A stretch of 64,000 nucleotides of DNA, taken from the NCBI GenBank assembly GCA_020635795.1, contig JACJZD010000003.1, forward strand, positions 62,001 through 126,000. The letters run 5' to 3'. The notes under the pieces were generated by a model. The model was given only the letters and a program-made list of their open reading frames with translations. It searched no databases and was not told the DNA's origin. Source of the stretch: Flavobacteriales bacterium (GTDB lineage Bacteria; Bacteroidota; Bacteroidia; Flavobacteriales_E; Vicingaceae). Both the position numbers and the translations under genes were made by a program. Position 1 is the first letter of the stretch. Every line of letters begins with the position of its first letter. This document shows, one piece after another, positions 49,659 through 58,851 of the stretch.

Positions 49659-52187
49659 TTAAAATGAAAAACTTACCATTGCAAAATAAGTTCTTCCGTA
49701 CATGTATCCCACTTTTGGAGGGAATCTGTCAATATTTTGTTTGTCGTATCTCAACTGTTCGAAGCCTCCAGTAGCATAATCTTTAGTATCAAGTACGTTG
49801 TTTACATTTACATTAATTCTGATGTAGTATTTGTTTTTCAATCGCCATGATTTTCCACCAAAAACATTAATGGTGTAGCCATCATCTAATTTTGTTTGAT
49901 CTAATAAGTCAGCAACTTGTGGGTCAGTACTTACAAAAGCTGCAGTGGCTTCTTGAGTTCTTCTATCTGGATTTGCTTCAATGTAAGTATCCATAAAGTA
50001 ATTAAAATTAGCACCCACAAACCAGAATTTTGGGGCATTGTATTTTAAACCCAATGATGCAGCCGATTGAGGCATTCCGCCAATTTTATAATTTTCAAAA
50101 TATACCACTTTGTTTGAAGCCAATAAAGTAGTTGAGTTATCTTGAGAAATAGTTACGATAGGTCTAGAGCTATAAGTATAATCACCCATAGTGAATGCTC
50201 CGGTTGCATCAATAGTAGAAGTTATTTTTACTTCAGCACCTAGTTCGGTACCAATAAATAGTTGATCAACACCTGTCATCATGTAGTTGACAAAAGTGTT
50301 TAGTTCATCGTGGAAAAAGTTTCTTGACCATGTTTGGTCATTAATTGTGGTGTAAAATCCAGTTAAACGAATTTTAACATTTGGATATCGTACTAAGTAA
50401 TTCAAATCACCAGACATGATATTCTCGCTTTGTAAACTAGGAACAATCTGGTTTCTTGTTCGTGGAGATACAAAAGCATCACGTGATAATGGTGCTCTAT
50501 TTAAAATGGCAGCATTAGCACTTATTATGTGTCGACCAGTAATTTTATATTCTATTCCAGCTTTTAAACCACCGTTATAAAATGATTCTTTTTTTGAATC
50601 TCCCTTTGAACTTGTTGGGAACAATCCATTTTGGTAGTTTCCAGTTCTCCAAAAACTAGTGCTTGAAGCAGAAATGCCTAAATACCAATCAATTTTAGCA
50701 GATTTTCCTTCAGCTTGTGTAAAACCTCCAATTGTATTTACATTTATATCATAATTATAACCAAACTTATCACCAACTTTTACAATACGGTTTGATGTTT
50801 CTAAATCAGCTTGTGCTGATGATTCGTCGGCAAAATCTCTTTCCGCAAATTGATCTACATCAACCCAGTAATCAGCTCCTAACAAATCATCTAACACTTT
50901 AAAATTCATGCTTTTGTAAAAACTACCGTTTATACCTCCAGAGAAGATAACATTTTCGGTATATTGATGACTGAATGTTGAATTAAAACCATAGCGTTGT
51001 ATGTCTGTTCTATAATCTTCAATAATGTATTTTGCTCTATTGCCGGTAACCGTATTTCCTTTAATACCATTAGCATCAGTAACACTGTGTAAATTTTTAG
51101 AGTTGGCAAAATACATTTGATCGAAATCTAATTGACGAGTATTTACATCATTTTTCCATAAATCAGTATATAATTCGAATAGTGCTTCATCTCCAGGGTT
51201 ACTATAATAACTTGGGAATTTTTTATAATAATCTGGTCTTGGATCGGCTGCTCCGTACCAGTTTAGACGTGTTTGACCGCTTCTACCAAAAGTATAAAAC
51301 ACAGATGAGTTGATTTGTGTTTTATCATTTAACTTAAAATAATGATTTAACATCATCATTGGTATGTGAGTATTTCTTACTCTACTGTTTCTTTTTTCAC
51401 CAGCTTGATAACCCCAATAAGAATTATAACGATAGTTTCCAGTTAAGTCATAAGCTTCTTGAATAGAAATACTTTGTCCTCCAGAAACGGTTGGAGCACC
51501 ATAAGCAACTAACCCTAAACTGTGTTTTTCATTAAATTTTTTCTCAACTGAAATAAAATAACTACCACTTCTATAAAAAGTTCCTTCGGTATAACCTTCA
51601 TCAGCATAACGCAACGAACCCGAAACTGTAACGGCTAAATTGTTTGCCATTAAACCTGTAGAAGTTGTGTACATTAATCTGTGGTCGTACGATTGGTTTG
51701 CTAAAGCATACGAAACTCTATTTCCTTTTCGTTGAGATGATGCACGAGCTGAAATATTTGAAAAGCCACCAATTCCGTTAAATCCTAATTGAGAAGAGGC
51801 CACACCGTTTTTCATTTCTTGATAACGTGTAATGTCATTTAATCCACCCCAGTAAGCCCATATTGCACGGCCAGTTTCAGGGTCGTTTAATGTTACTCCA
51901 TTCATCATAGCAGTAAAGTGGTCAGAATCGTAACCTCTAATTCTAAAACGAGCCACGCCAAAATTAAAACCAGCAATCGAAGTAAAAACATCTCTCGAAG
52001 ATTGCAATAAACCAGAAACATCTTGGTTTTCTGATTGGTCGTCAAGAGCTTCGATTGAAGTAGTACTTTGTGGCACTATGCTTGTATTGTCATCTAAAGA
52101 ATCAATTGATAGAGAATCGGTTTGAGAAAATGCGTTACTTGAAAAAAGTAAAACAGAAAAAACAATAAGTGACTTTAATATGTTCAT
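49659..52187 (-). CDS. TonB-dependent receptor of the DUF5689 locus
   Basis: An 842-residue outer-membrane active transporter. Signal peptide at 1-21 (SSNAFSQ). It lacks the carboxypeptidase-regulatory domain seen in the receptor at 40523, and goes almost straight into a plug at about 50-190 (SSRDVFTSIAGFNFGVARFRIRGYDSD, MNGVTLNDPETG). A 600-residue barrel ends in FAMVSFSF. The substrate is not shown by sequence. Co-transcription with two DUF5689 lipoproteins and a T9SS OB-fold protein, and divergence from two nuclease-fold genes, suggests uptake of a product of extracellular nucleic-acid or phosphoester breakdown. Confidence 0.88.
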   Translation of the reverse strand: MNILKSLIVFSVLLFSSNAFSQTDSLSIDSLDDNTSIVPQSTTSIEALDDQSENQDVSGLLQSSRDVFTSIAGFNFGVARFRIRGYDSDHFTAMMNGVTLNDPETGRAIWAYWGGLNDITRYQEMKNGVASSQLGFNGIGGFSNISARASSQRKGNRVSYALANQSYDHRLMYTTSTGLMANNLAVTVSGSLRYADEGYTEGTFYRSGSYFISVEKKFNEKHSLGLVAYGAPTVSGGQSISIQEAYDLTGNYRYNSYWGYQAGEKRNSRVRNTHIPMMMLNHYFKLNDKTQINSSVFYTFGRSGQTRLNWYGAADPRPDYYKKFPSYYSNPGDEALFELYTDLWKNDVNTRQLDFDQMYFANSKNLHSVTDANGIKGNTVTGNRAKYIIEDYRTDIQRYGFNSTFSHQYTENVIFSGGINGSFYKSMNFKVLDDLLGADYWVDVDQFAERDFADESSAQADLETSNRIVKVGDKFGYNYDINVNTIGGFTQAEGKSAKIDWYLGISASSTSFWRTGNYQNGLFPTSSKGDSKKESFYNGGLKAGIEYKITGRHIISANAAILNRAPLSRDAFVSPRTRNQIVPSLQSENIMSGDLNYLVRYPNVKIRLTGFYTTINDQTWSRNFFHDELNTFVNYMMTGVDQLFIGTELGAEVKITSTIDATGAFTMGDYTYSSRPIVTISQDNSTTLLASNKVVYFENYKIGGMPQSAASLGLKYNAPKFWFVGANFNYFMDTYIEANPDRRTQEATAAFVSTDPQVADLLDQTKLDDGYTINVFGGKSWRLKNKYYIRINVNVNNVLDTKDYATGGFEQLRYDKQNIDRFPPKVGYMYGRTYFAMVSFSF

Positions 52188-52396
52188 TTAAGTAATAGTT
52201 TAAATAAAGATTTAAAGCGGTTAGAAGTCTTATTTTGTGCTTCTTAGGGTGATCACTTTACTGTTTAATTTTAGTTTTTCAAAATTAGTTCAAAAAAGTC
52301 ATAAAATGGTCATATTCATCAATTTGTTAATAATTAATTAAAACATTATTCATCTAACAAAACGTATTAAGTTAAACGTTGAATTTTTTATTTATG

Positions 52397-52404
52397 TAGT
52401 TTTG
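52397..52404 (+). promoter_or_regulatory. -7 box of the nuclease-fold genes
   Basis: TAGTTTTG fits TAnnTTTG, 16 bases before the ATG at 52420. The -33 match is poor (TTG at 52379-52381, 15-base spacing). The rest of the 232-base divergent gap is AT-rich with no clear motif. Confidence 0.4.
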
Positions 52405-52419
52405 CTAAAAATGTAAGAA

Positions 52420-53484
52420 ATGAGAAAAGAGTTAAAAATAATTTTAATAGCACTATATGTGCTGTCTTTTATAGGTGTTAGTGGACAAGAAAATACAAGC
52501 TCAAAGAAAAAATATTTGGTGTCGGCTATTGGTTTTTACAACTTGGAAAATTTGCACGATACAATTTTTGATGCAGATACAAACAAAATTATGCAAGACG
52601 ATTATACGCCAAAAGGAGATAAGCAATGGTCGTCAGAAAGATACCATCATAAGTTAACCAATTTATCAAAAGTAATAGCTGATATGGCTTCGGATGTTGC
52701 TCCAGAAGGTGTTGTTATTCTTGGTGTTGCTGAAGTCGAAAATAAAAATGTTTTGGAAGACTTGGTAAAGGAGCAAAATATTGCCTCTAGAAATTACCAA
52801 GTTGTTCATTACGATTCTCCCGATAAAAGAGGTATTGATGTTGGGTTGATTTATAATCCTATTTATTTTACAGTTCAATCGAGTAAATCATTTCCTCTAA
52901 AAATGCCTACGGATTCTAATTTTTTTACGAGAGATCAATTGTTGGTGAGTGGTTTGTTGAATGGCGAATTAATTCATGTAATTGTTGCACACTGGCCATC
53001 ACGTAGTGGCGGTGAAAAGAAAAGTGCACCAAAAAGAATCGCTGCTGCACAACTGGGTAGAGCAATTATTGATTCTTTGCTGAACGACGACCCTAATGCA
53101 AAAATAGTTTATATGGGGGATTTAAATGATGACCCTACTAATGTTAGTGTGAAAAAACACATTAATACGGTTGATAAGCCTGAATTGGTGACGGATAAAT
53201 TAATGTATAACCCAATGGAACCATTCTACAAAAAGGGTATAGGAACATTGGCTTATCGTGATACATGGAATTTGTTCGATCAACTAATAGTATCGCCAGC
53301 TTTAGTTGGTAAAGATTACTCTTCTTACAAATTCTATAATGCAAAGGTTTTTAACAAAAACTATTTAAAACAAACCAGCGGGCAGTATGCAGGTTATCCT
53401 TTTAGAACACATGCTGGAGGTGCTTATGCTGGAGGTTATAGCGACCACTTTCCTGTTTATTTATTTTTAATCAAAGAACAATAG
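52420..53484 (+). CDS. Exported endonuclease/exonuclease/phosphatase-fold protein
   Basis: A 354-residue protein with a signal segment (about 5-24, IALYVLSFIGVSGQ). The catalytic fold runs about 30-354: FYNLENLHD (Asn/Glu site near the start), GVAEVENKNVLEDLV (the metal-binding Glu of the AEVEN motif), VAHWPSRSGGEKKSAPKRIAA, GDLNDDPTN (catalytic Asp/Asn) and a final YSDHFPVYLFL with the SDH motif. All family active-site elements are therefore present. Substrate may be DNA, RNA or a phosphoester. There is no T9SS sorting domain, so it is expected in the periplasm or otherwise exported. Confidence 0.85.
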   Translation: MRKELKIILIALYVLSFIGVSGQENTSSKKKYLVSAIGFYNLENLHDTIFDADTNKIMQDDYTPKGDKQWSSERYHHKLTNLSKVIADMASDVAPEGVVILGVAEVENKNVLEDLVKEQNIASRNYQVVHYDSPDKRGIDVGLIYNPIYFTVQSSKSFPLKMPTDSNFFTRDQLLVSGLLNGELIHVIVAHWPSRSGGEKKSAPKRIAAAQLGRAIIDSLLNDDPNAKIVYMGDLNDDPTNVSVKKHINTVDKPELVTDKLMYNPMEPFYKKGIGTLAYRDTWNLFDQLIVSPALVGKDYSSYKFYNAKVFNKNYLKQTSGQYAGYPFRTHAGGAYAGGYSDHFPVYLFLIKEQ

Positions 53485-53512
53485 TTTTGTTCTTACACCA
53501 AATACCATTTTC

Positions 53513-54733
53513 ATGAAAAAACTAATTACAATATTGTTTATCGTTTTTGCATTTGTTGCAAAATCTCAAGATACACTTTCTATATTATCCTACAATATTT
53601 TAAATTACCCATTATCAAATGCTACTAAAGCTGATACGTTAAAGGCGATTATTAAACACACCAAACCTGATGTGTTTATGATTACAGAGTTGACGTCTTC
53701 ATCTGGGGTTGCTACCATTTTAAACAATGCTCTAAATGTGGATGGTGTTAATTACTATGCTGCAGCAACGTATTTTAATGGACCAGATACGGATAACATG
53801 ATGTTTTACAACAGTCAAAAATTTGGATTAAAATCGCAATATGAGATACCAACCGTTTTAAGAAACATAAGCGAGTATGTATTGTATTATAAGTCATCGG
53901 ATATAGCAACAACGTTAGACACAACATTCTTACATTGTTACATGGCTCATCTTAAAGCGAGTAATACTCCTGCCGATTCTATTCAACGAAACCAAGAAGC
54001 AGTAACGTTTAAAAATTATTTAGATTCAAAAAATCAACCCATCGAAAACATATTTTTGGGTGGTGATTTTAATTTATATACGAGCCAAGAAGCGGCGTAT
54101 AATACCATTTTGAATGGAGGAACTGTTTCATTGGTTGACCCAATAAACACGCCAGGAGACTGGAATAATAATGCTGCTTTTCAATCTGTACATACACAGA
54201 GTACACGTTCAGGTTCGTTAGGTGATGGAGGTTCTTTTGGAGGAATGGATGATCGTTTTGATTTTATTTTGGTAGGGAATGATGTGATGAATGGTACAAA
54301 TAAGCTAAAATATGTTACAAATACATATACAGCAGTAGGTAATGATGGTCAACATTTTAACAAATCAATTAATGCTTCACCAACAAATACTGCCGTTCCT
54401 GCTAATGTTGCTGATGCCTTATATTATATGTCAGATCATTTGCCAATTTTAATGAAAGTATACTATGATGCTGCATTAAGTGTAGATGAAAATAATCATT
54501 TGGAAACTTGGAGTGGTTATTTTTATAATAACAATTTCATGTTTAAATCAGACCAAAACGAAAACAACTTAAATGTATTAGTGTTTGATGTGGTAGGTAA
54601 ATTGGTTGAAAATCAAACGATTTCGAATGCTAATTCATTTAAACTAAATTTATCAAACTTAACTCAAGGGCTCTATTTTGTTAAAGTGGCATCGTTAAAA
54701 GAACAAAAAACTTTTAGAATTGTAAAGCAATAA
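53513..54733 (+). CDS. Secreted endonuclease/exonuclease/phosphatase-fold protein with T9SS sorting domain
   Basis: A 406-residue protein. Signal peptide at 1-18 (FVAKSQ). The nuclease/phosphatase fold at about 19-325 has LSILSYNILNYPL (start strand), DVFMITELTSS (metal-site Glu), HCYMAHLKAS, FLGGDFNLYTSQEAAY (catalytic Asp/Asn) and YYMSDHLPILMKVYY (SDH motif). A type A sorting domain follows at about 335-406 (NLNVLVFDVVGKLVEN to TFRIVKQ). It differs from its neighbour by this tail and should act on the cell surface or outside. The two are only 28 bases apart and are likely co-expressed. Confidence 0.85.
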   Translation: MKKLITILFIVFAFVAKSQDTLSILSYNILNYPLSNATKADTLKAIIKHTKPDVFMITELTSSSGVATILNNALNVDGVNYYAAATYFNGPDTDNMMFYNSQKFGLKSQYEIPTVLRNISEYVLYYKSSDIATTLDTTFLHCYMAHLKASNTPADSIQRNQEAVTFKNYLDSKNQPIENIFLGGDFNLYTSQEAAYNTILNGGTVSLVDPINTPGDWNNNAAFQSVHTQSTRSGSLGDGGSFGGMDDRFDFILVGNDVMNGTNKLKYVTNTYTAVGNDGQHFNKSINASPTNTAVPANVADALYYMSDHLPILMKVYYDAALSVDENNHLETWSGYFYNNNFMFKSDQNENNLNVLVFDVVGKLVENQTISNANSFKLNLSNLTQGLYFVKVASLKEQKTFRIVKQ

Positions 54734-54799
54734 AACTTTTTGTTTTACAACTATTTGTTAATTTCACGCGTCTTTTAAAGGCTAACTGAAAATTACATT

Positions 54800-56314
54800 T
54801 TGAATATTTACAGCCAAAAACAACGATGGAAATTATTTCTTGCCGTATTAGCTTTGCTAATAGTGGTTGCTTCGTTGTGGTACACCAATGTTTTGGTTAA
54901 AAAAATTGCTAGTGAAGAAAAAGCAAAAGTTCAATTGTGGGCTGGAGCTATTCAAAACAAAGCCAGTTTGGTAAGTTATACTAGTGAGCTTTTCGAAAAA
55001 ATTTCGAGCGAAGAACGAAACAAAATTGAAATTTGGGCAGAAGCTAGTAAACGACTTGTTACCTCAGAAAACAACAACGACATTTCTTTTTATTTAGAAA
55101 TAATTTCTGGTAACACAACCATACCTGTTATTGTAGTTGATGAAAAAGACAATATCGTTAACCATAGAAATTTTGATGAAGAATTAGCCAAAGACCCTGA
55201 GTATTTAAAACAAGAGTTGGAAAAAATTAAGGCTCAAAACCCTCCAATACCTTTGGATATTAGATTGTCAAGAAGTATTGTTTTAAAGCAAAAACTGTAT
55301 TACAAAGACTCTAAAATTTTCTCGGAATTAAAAGAGGTATTGGATAATTTAATCCAATCGTTTATTTCCGAAATTGTGATTAATTCGGCAGCTGTTCCTG
55401 TAATTTATACCGATAGTACGCAGTTAAATGTAATTGAGTATGGGAATTTAAATCAAGAACTTTTTACCGATAGTGCATATTTGCTTCAAATTATTGAAGA
55501 AATGCGTTTGCAAAATAGTCCTATTCCTGTAAACATTGATAAACATACGGTTAACTATATTTTTTATAAAGACTCTTATTTGCTTACTCAACTAAAGTAT
55601 TACCCTTATTTTCAATTCACTATAATTGGATTGTTTTTATTGATAGCATACTATTTATTTAGTACATCACGTAAAGTGGAACAAAACCAAGTTTGGGTGG
55701 GTATGGCAAAAGAAACGGCACATCAGTTGGGCACTCCGTTGTCGTCGTTAATGGCTTGGGTTGAGTATTTAAAGTTAAAGGATGTTGACGAAAATACCAT
55801 AACAGAATTATCGAAAGATATTACAAGATTGGAAACCATTACCGAACGTTTTTCTAAAATAGGGTCGTTGCCTAAGTTGGAGAATGAAAACATTGTTGAG
55901 GTGATTCAACAAACGATTGATTATTTAAAAGTTCGACTTTCAAAAAATGTAGAAATTGAGTTAAAAACAAATTCTACCGATTTATTAGCAAAGTTAAACC
56001 CATCGTTGTTTAGCTGGGTGTTAGAAAATATCATGAAAAATGCAGTTGATGCCATGAAGGGTGATGGAAAAATTACTATTTCAGTAACTGACCAATCACA
56101 ATATGTATATGTTGATATTGCTGATACTGGTACTGGAATACCGCGAGCGAAACACAAAACCATTTTTGAGCCAGGTTTTACTACCAAGCAACGTGGTTGG
56201 GGTTTAGGTTTGTCGTTAGTAAAACGAATTATTGAAAACTACCATGCTGGTAAAATATTTGTAAAACAATCGGATGCGATGGGTACAACCTTTAGAATTG
56301 TGTTGAATAAATAA
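54800..56314 (+). CDS. Membrane sensor histidine kinase with duplicated sensor segment
   Basis: A 504-residue inner-membrane kinase. Transmembrane helices at about 10-32 and 268-290 enclose an extracytoplasmic sensor region. That region contains an internal repeat: EIISGNTTIPVIVVDE and EIVINSAAVPVIYTDS, each followed by a conserved block with QNPPIP or QNSPIP and YYKDS or FYKDS. The kinase core has the H box (His308 in AKETAHQLGTPLSSLM), N box (NIMKNAVDAM), and G boxes (DTGTGIP; GWGLGLSLVKRI). There is no HAMP domain and no response regulator nearby, so its partner is elsewhere. The start is TTG 54800, as no suitable ATG exists near. Confidence 0.88.
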   Translation: MNIYSQKQRWKLFLAVLALLIVVASLWYTNVLVKKIASEEKAKVQLWAGAIQNKASLVSYTSELFEKISSEERNKIEIWAEASKRLVTSENNNDISFYLEIISGNTTIPVIVVDEKDNIVNHRNFDEELAKDPEYLKQELEKIKAQNPPIPLDIRLSRSIVLKQKLYYKDSKIFSELKEVLDNLIQSFISEIVINSAAVPVIYTDSTQLNVIEYGNLNQELFTDSAYLLQIIEEMRLQNSPIPVNIDKHTVNYIFYKDSYLLTQLKYYPYFQFTIIGLFLLIAYYLFSTSRKVEQNQVWVGMAKETAHQLGTPLSSLMAWVEYLKLKDVDENTITELSKDITRLETITERFSKIGSLPKLENENIVEVIQQTIDYLKVRLSKNVEIELKTNSTDLLAKLNPSLFSWVLENIMKNAVDAMKGDGKITISVTDQSQYVYVDIADTGTGIPRAKHKTIFEPGFTTKQRGWGLGLSLVKRIIENYHAGKIFVKQSDAMGTTFRIVLNK

Positions 56315-56315
56315 G

Positions 56316-57476
56316 TTGGCAGGTATTTATATTCATATTCCTTTCTGTAAACAAAAGTGCAGTTACTGCGATTTTCATTTTTCTACATCGCTAAAAAATA
56401 AAGAGGCTTTAATTAAAGCGATTGTTAAAGAAATAGAGCTAAAATCAACTTTAATAAAAGAGCCTGTTTCTACCATTTATTTTGGAGGAGGAACACCATC
56501 ATTAATGAATAATGATGAATTATTAATGATTATTGAGGCTATTCAAAACGGTTATAATGTTTCAAAAGATGTTGAGTTTACTCTAGAGTGTAACCCCGAT
56601 GATTTATCGAAACAAAAGTTAATTGATCTTAAAAAAGCTGGGGTAAATAGGTTGAGCATTGGAACACAATCATTTTTTAATGATGATTTGCAGTTTTTTA
56701 ATCGAGCACATTCGGCTCAAGAGGCAGAAAAATCGATTTTATTAAGTCAGGATGTTGGTTTTGAAAACATAACGATAGATTTAATTTATGGGACACCAAC
56801 ATTAACTAAGCAAAAATGGGAAGATAATTTAAAGAAATTTCAAGAGCTGAATGTTCCACATTTATCGGCATATTCGTTAACCGTTGAACCAAAAACAGCA
56901 TTAAGTCATCAGGTAAAAACAAAAAAAATAGCACTATTGCCTGAAGAAAAGGTGTTGAAACAATTTACTTCGTTGATGGATTTTGCTTCAAACAATAACA
57001 TGATACATTATGAGATTTCAAATTTTGCGAAAGAAGGTTTTTTTTCACAACACAATAGCAATTATTGGAAAGGCGTTCAGTATTTAGGAATAGGACCTTC
57101 AGCACATTCCTATGTCAAGTTTTCCCCTCTTGAGAGGGTAGAAAGGGGTGTGTCAAAACGATTTTGGAATATCTCAAATAACACCAAGTACATTCAAGCG
57201 TTAAACAATAATTTGAATTTTTGTGAAGAGGAAATAATTGATAAAACAACAGCTTACAACGAGTATGTTTTAACTCGATTGCGTACCATTTGGGGTTTGG
57301 AGTTAACTTATCTTCAAAAGGAGTTTGGCGATTTTTATACCGCTCATTTAAACAAAGAAATGGCTCATTATATTAATTCGGGACATTTACAAAAATCAAA
57401 TAATATCATAACTTTAACCAAAAAAGGTATTTTTATAGCAGATAAAATATCTTCTGATTTATTTTTGGTGTTATGA
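56316..57476 (+). CDS. hemW: Radical SAM haem chaperone HemW
   Basis: A 386-residue protein that carries haem to apo-haemoproteins. It was once called oxygen-independent coproporphyrinogen oxidase-like because of its likeness to HemN. The radical-SAM cluster ligands are CKQKCSYC (Cys11, 15, 18), followed by YFGGGTPSLM and ECNPDD. GIGPSAHSY (258-266) is followed by an unusual in-frame insert of about 15 residues (VKFSPLERVERGVSK, 267-281) before RFWNISN. The start is TTG 56316, one base after the kinase stop. The last 4 bases overlap the next gene (ATGA). Confidence 0.9.
   Translation: MAGIYIHIPFCKQKCSYCDFHFSTSLKNKEALIKAIVKEIELKSTLIKEPVSTIYFGGGTPSLMNNDELLMIIEAIQNGYNVSKDVEFTLECNPDDLSKQKLIDLKKAGVNRLSIGTQSFFNDDLQFFNRAHSAQEAEKSILLSQDVGFENITIDLIYGTPTLTKQKWEDNLKKFQELNVPHLSAYSLTVEPKTALSHQVKTKKIALLPEEKVLKQFTSLMDFASNNNMIHYEISNFAKEGFFSQHNSNYWKGVQYLGIGPSAHSYVKFSPLERVERGVSKRFWNISNNTKYIQALNNNLNFCEEEIIDKTTAYNEYVLTRLRTIWGLELTYLQKEFGDFYTAHLNKEMAHYINSGHLQKSNNIITLTKKGIFIADKISSDLFLVL
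57114..57158 (+). repeat. Repeat-like insert within hemW
   Basis: A GC-richer string of runs of C and G with a small hairpin (CCCTCT at 57125-57130 with AGAGGG at 57133-57138), then AAAGGGGTGTGT. It looks like a short Bacteroidota intergenic repeat of the type CCCCTCTTGAGAGGG...GGGGTGTG and encodes residues 267-281 in frame. Confidence 0.5.
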
Positions 57477-58222
57477 TAGCTCAAATTTCTTACAACAATA
57501 ACCATTACAAAATTGATTTGTCTAAACCTATAGATGTTTCTATCCCTTTAAGAGGTGATGAAAATAATTTAACGGCGTGGTATGTAAAACCTCCTCAATT
57601 TACTCCAGTAATGGAAAATGGATTTGTTGGTGATGTTAATTTAGGTGGAGCAGTTAATTTCAGAAATATATTTTTTAACCCTCACGGACACGGTACTCAC
57701 ACCGAGTGTGTTGGGCATATTAGTAAAGAATTTTACACCATCAATCAATGCTTAACCCAGTTTTTTTGTTATGCTAAAGTAGTGAGTATTTCTCCAGAAA
57801 TTAACTCAAATGATAGTATAATAACGTTGGAGCAAATTAGAAAAGTTTGGGATAAAAATTGTGCGGATGCTTTGGTAATTCGTACTCTTCCTAATCAGCT
57901 GAATAAGTTGGGAAAGCAATATTCAAGTACAAACCCAACGTTTATCCATCACGAAGCTATTCAGTATTTGATTGATAATGGGTTGAAACACCTATTGATT
58001 GATACCCCTTCCATTGATAAAGAAGAAGATGGTGGCGAATTGCTCGGTCATCATTTGTTTTGGGAATACCCCAACAAACCAAACACAGAACGAACCATAA
58101 CCGAATTAATTTTTGTTGATGATAAGATTAAAGATGGCTTCTACTTTTTGAATTTGCAGATAGCACCATTCGAAAATGATGCTTCGCCTAGTAAACCAAT
58201 TTTATACCAAATAATTGAATAA
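57473..58222 (+). CDS. Cyclase-family (kynurenine formamidase-like) metal hydrolase
   Basis: A 249-residue cytoplasmic protein of the PF04199 cyclase family, which includes kynurenine formamidase. The signature metal site HGHGTHTECVGH is at residues 71-82, and the second conserved region is LLIDTPSIDKEEDGGELLGHHLFWE. PIDVSIPL near the start is also typical. There is no kynurenine-pathway gene in the window, so the substrate remains open. It overlaps hemW by 4 bases (ATGA) and is followed by a gap of about 160 bases before the Lrp gene. Confidence 0.85.
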   Translation: MIAQISYNNNHYKIDLSKPIDVSIPLRGDENNLTAWYVKPPQFTPVMENGFVGDVNLGGAVNFRNIFFNPHGHGTHTECVGHISKEFYTINQCLTQFFCYAKVVSISPEINSNDSIITLEQIRKVWDKNCADALVIRTLPNQLNKLGKQYSSTNPTFIHHEAIQYLIDNGLKHLLIDTPSIDKEEDGGELLGHHLFWEYPNKPNTERTITELIFVDDKIKDGFYFLNLQIAPFENDASPSKPILYQIIE

Positions 58223-58263
58223 TATTTTTTTGAAAATCGACTGGCTACAAATTTATATTTTGA

Positions 58264-58271
58264 TACATTTG
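58264..58271 (+). promoter_or_regulatory. Probable -7 box of the Lrp-mmcQ-DUF502 gene set
   Basis: TACATTTG fits TAnnTTTG. The transcript would have a leader of just over 100 bases before the ATG at 58384, long enough for the regulator to bind near its own gene. The -33 site is weak. Confidence 0.4.
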
Positions 58272-58383
58272 TATTTTCAAAACAATATTTTATATGAAAT
58301 AGCCACGAGCAAAAATATATAAAATGTGATATAGATTAACTGGCGTATTCCATATACCTTTTTAATAAAATAAAGAACAACAT

Positions 58384-58851
58384 ATGAAATTAGATTCATT
58401 AGACCTCAAAATACTTAAAAAACTTCAAGAAAATGGTAAGATAACTAACCTACAATTATCGAAAGATATTGGTTTGTCTCCGGCTCCAACTTTAGAACGT
58501 GTTAAAAAATTGGAATCGAATGGCTTTATAGAAAGTTACCACGCTTTAGTTAACGAAGAAAAATTAGAATTGGGAATTGTTGCATTCATGCAGATTTCAT
58601 TAATTCGTCAACGCGATAATGCTATCAACGATTTTGTAGCACAAATCGAAAAAATTGATGAAATTATGGAGTGTTATAATGTTACGGGTCAAGCAGATTA
58701 TTTGTTGAAAATAATGGTAAAAGACATCAAACAATTTGATGTTTTGGTGAAAGAAAAATTATCGCCAATAGAACAAATTCTAAACATGCATTCGATGATT
58801 GTTATCAATAGAGACAAGTATTCGAAGGTATTACCTTATCAGTATAAATGA
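58384..58851 (+). CDS. Lrp/AsnC-family transcriptional regulator
   Basis: A 155-residue DNA-binding protein. The winged helix-turn-helix at about 5-60 (LDLKILKKLQENGKITN, LSKDIGLSPAPTLERVKKL) is followed by the RAM ligand-binding domain at about 68-145 (GIVAFMQISL, CYNVTGQADYLLKIMV). Family members form octamers and often respond to amino acids. It overlaps the next gene by 4 bases. The genes it controls cannot be told from here. Confidence 0.92.
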   Translation: MKLDSLDLKILKKLQENGKITNLQLSKDIGLSPAPTLERVKKLESNGFIESYHALVNEEKLELGIVAFMQISLIRQRDNAINDFVAQIEKIDEIMECYNVTGQADYLLKIMVKDIKQFDVLVKEKLSPIEQILNMHSMIVINRDKYSKVLPYQYK

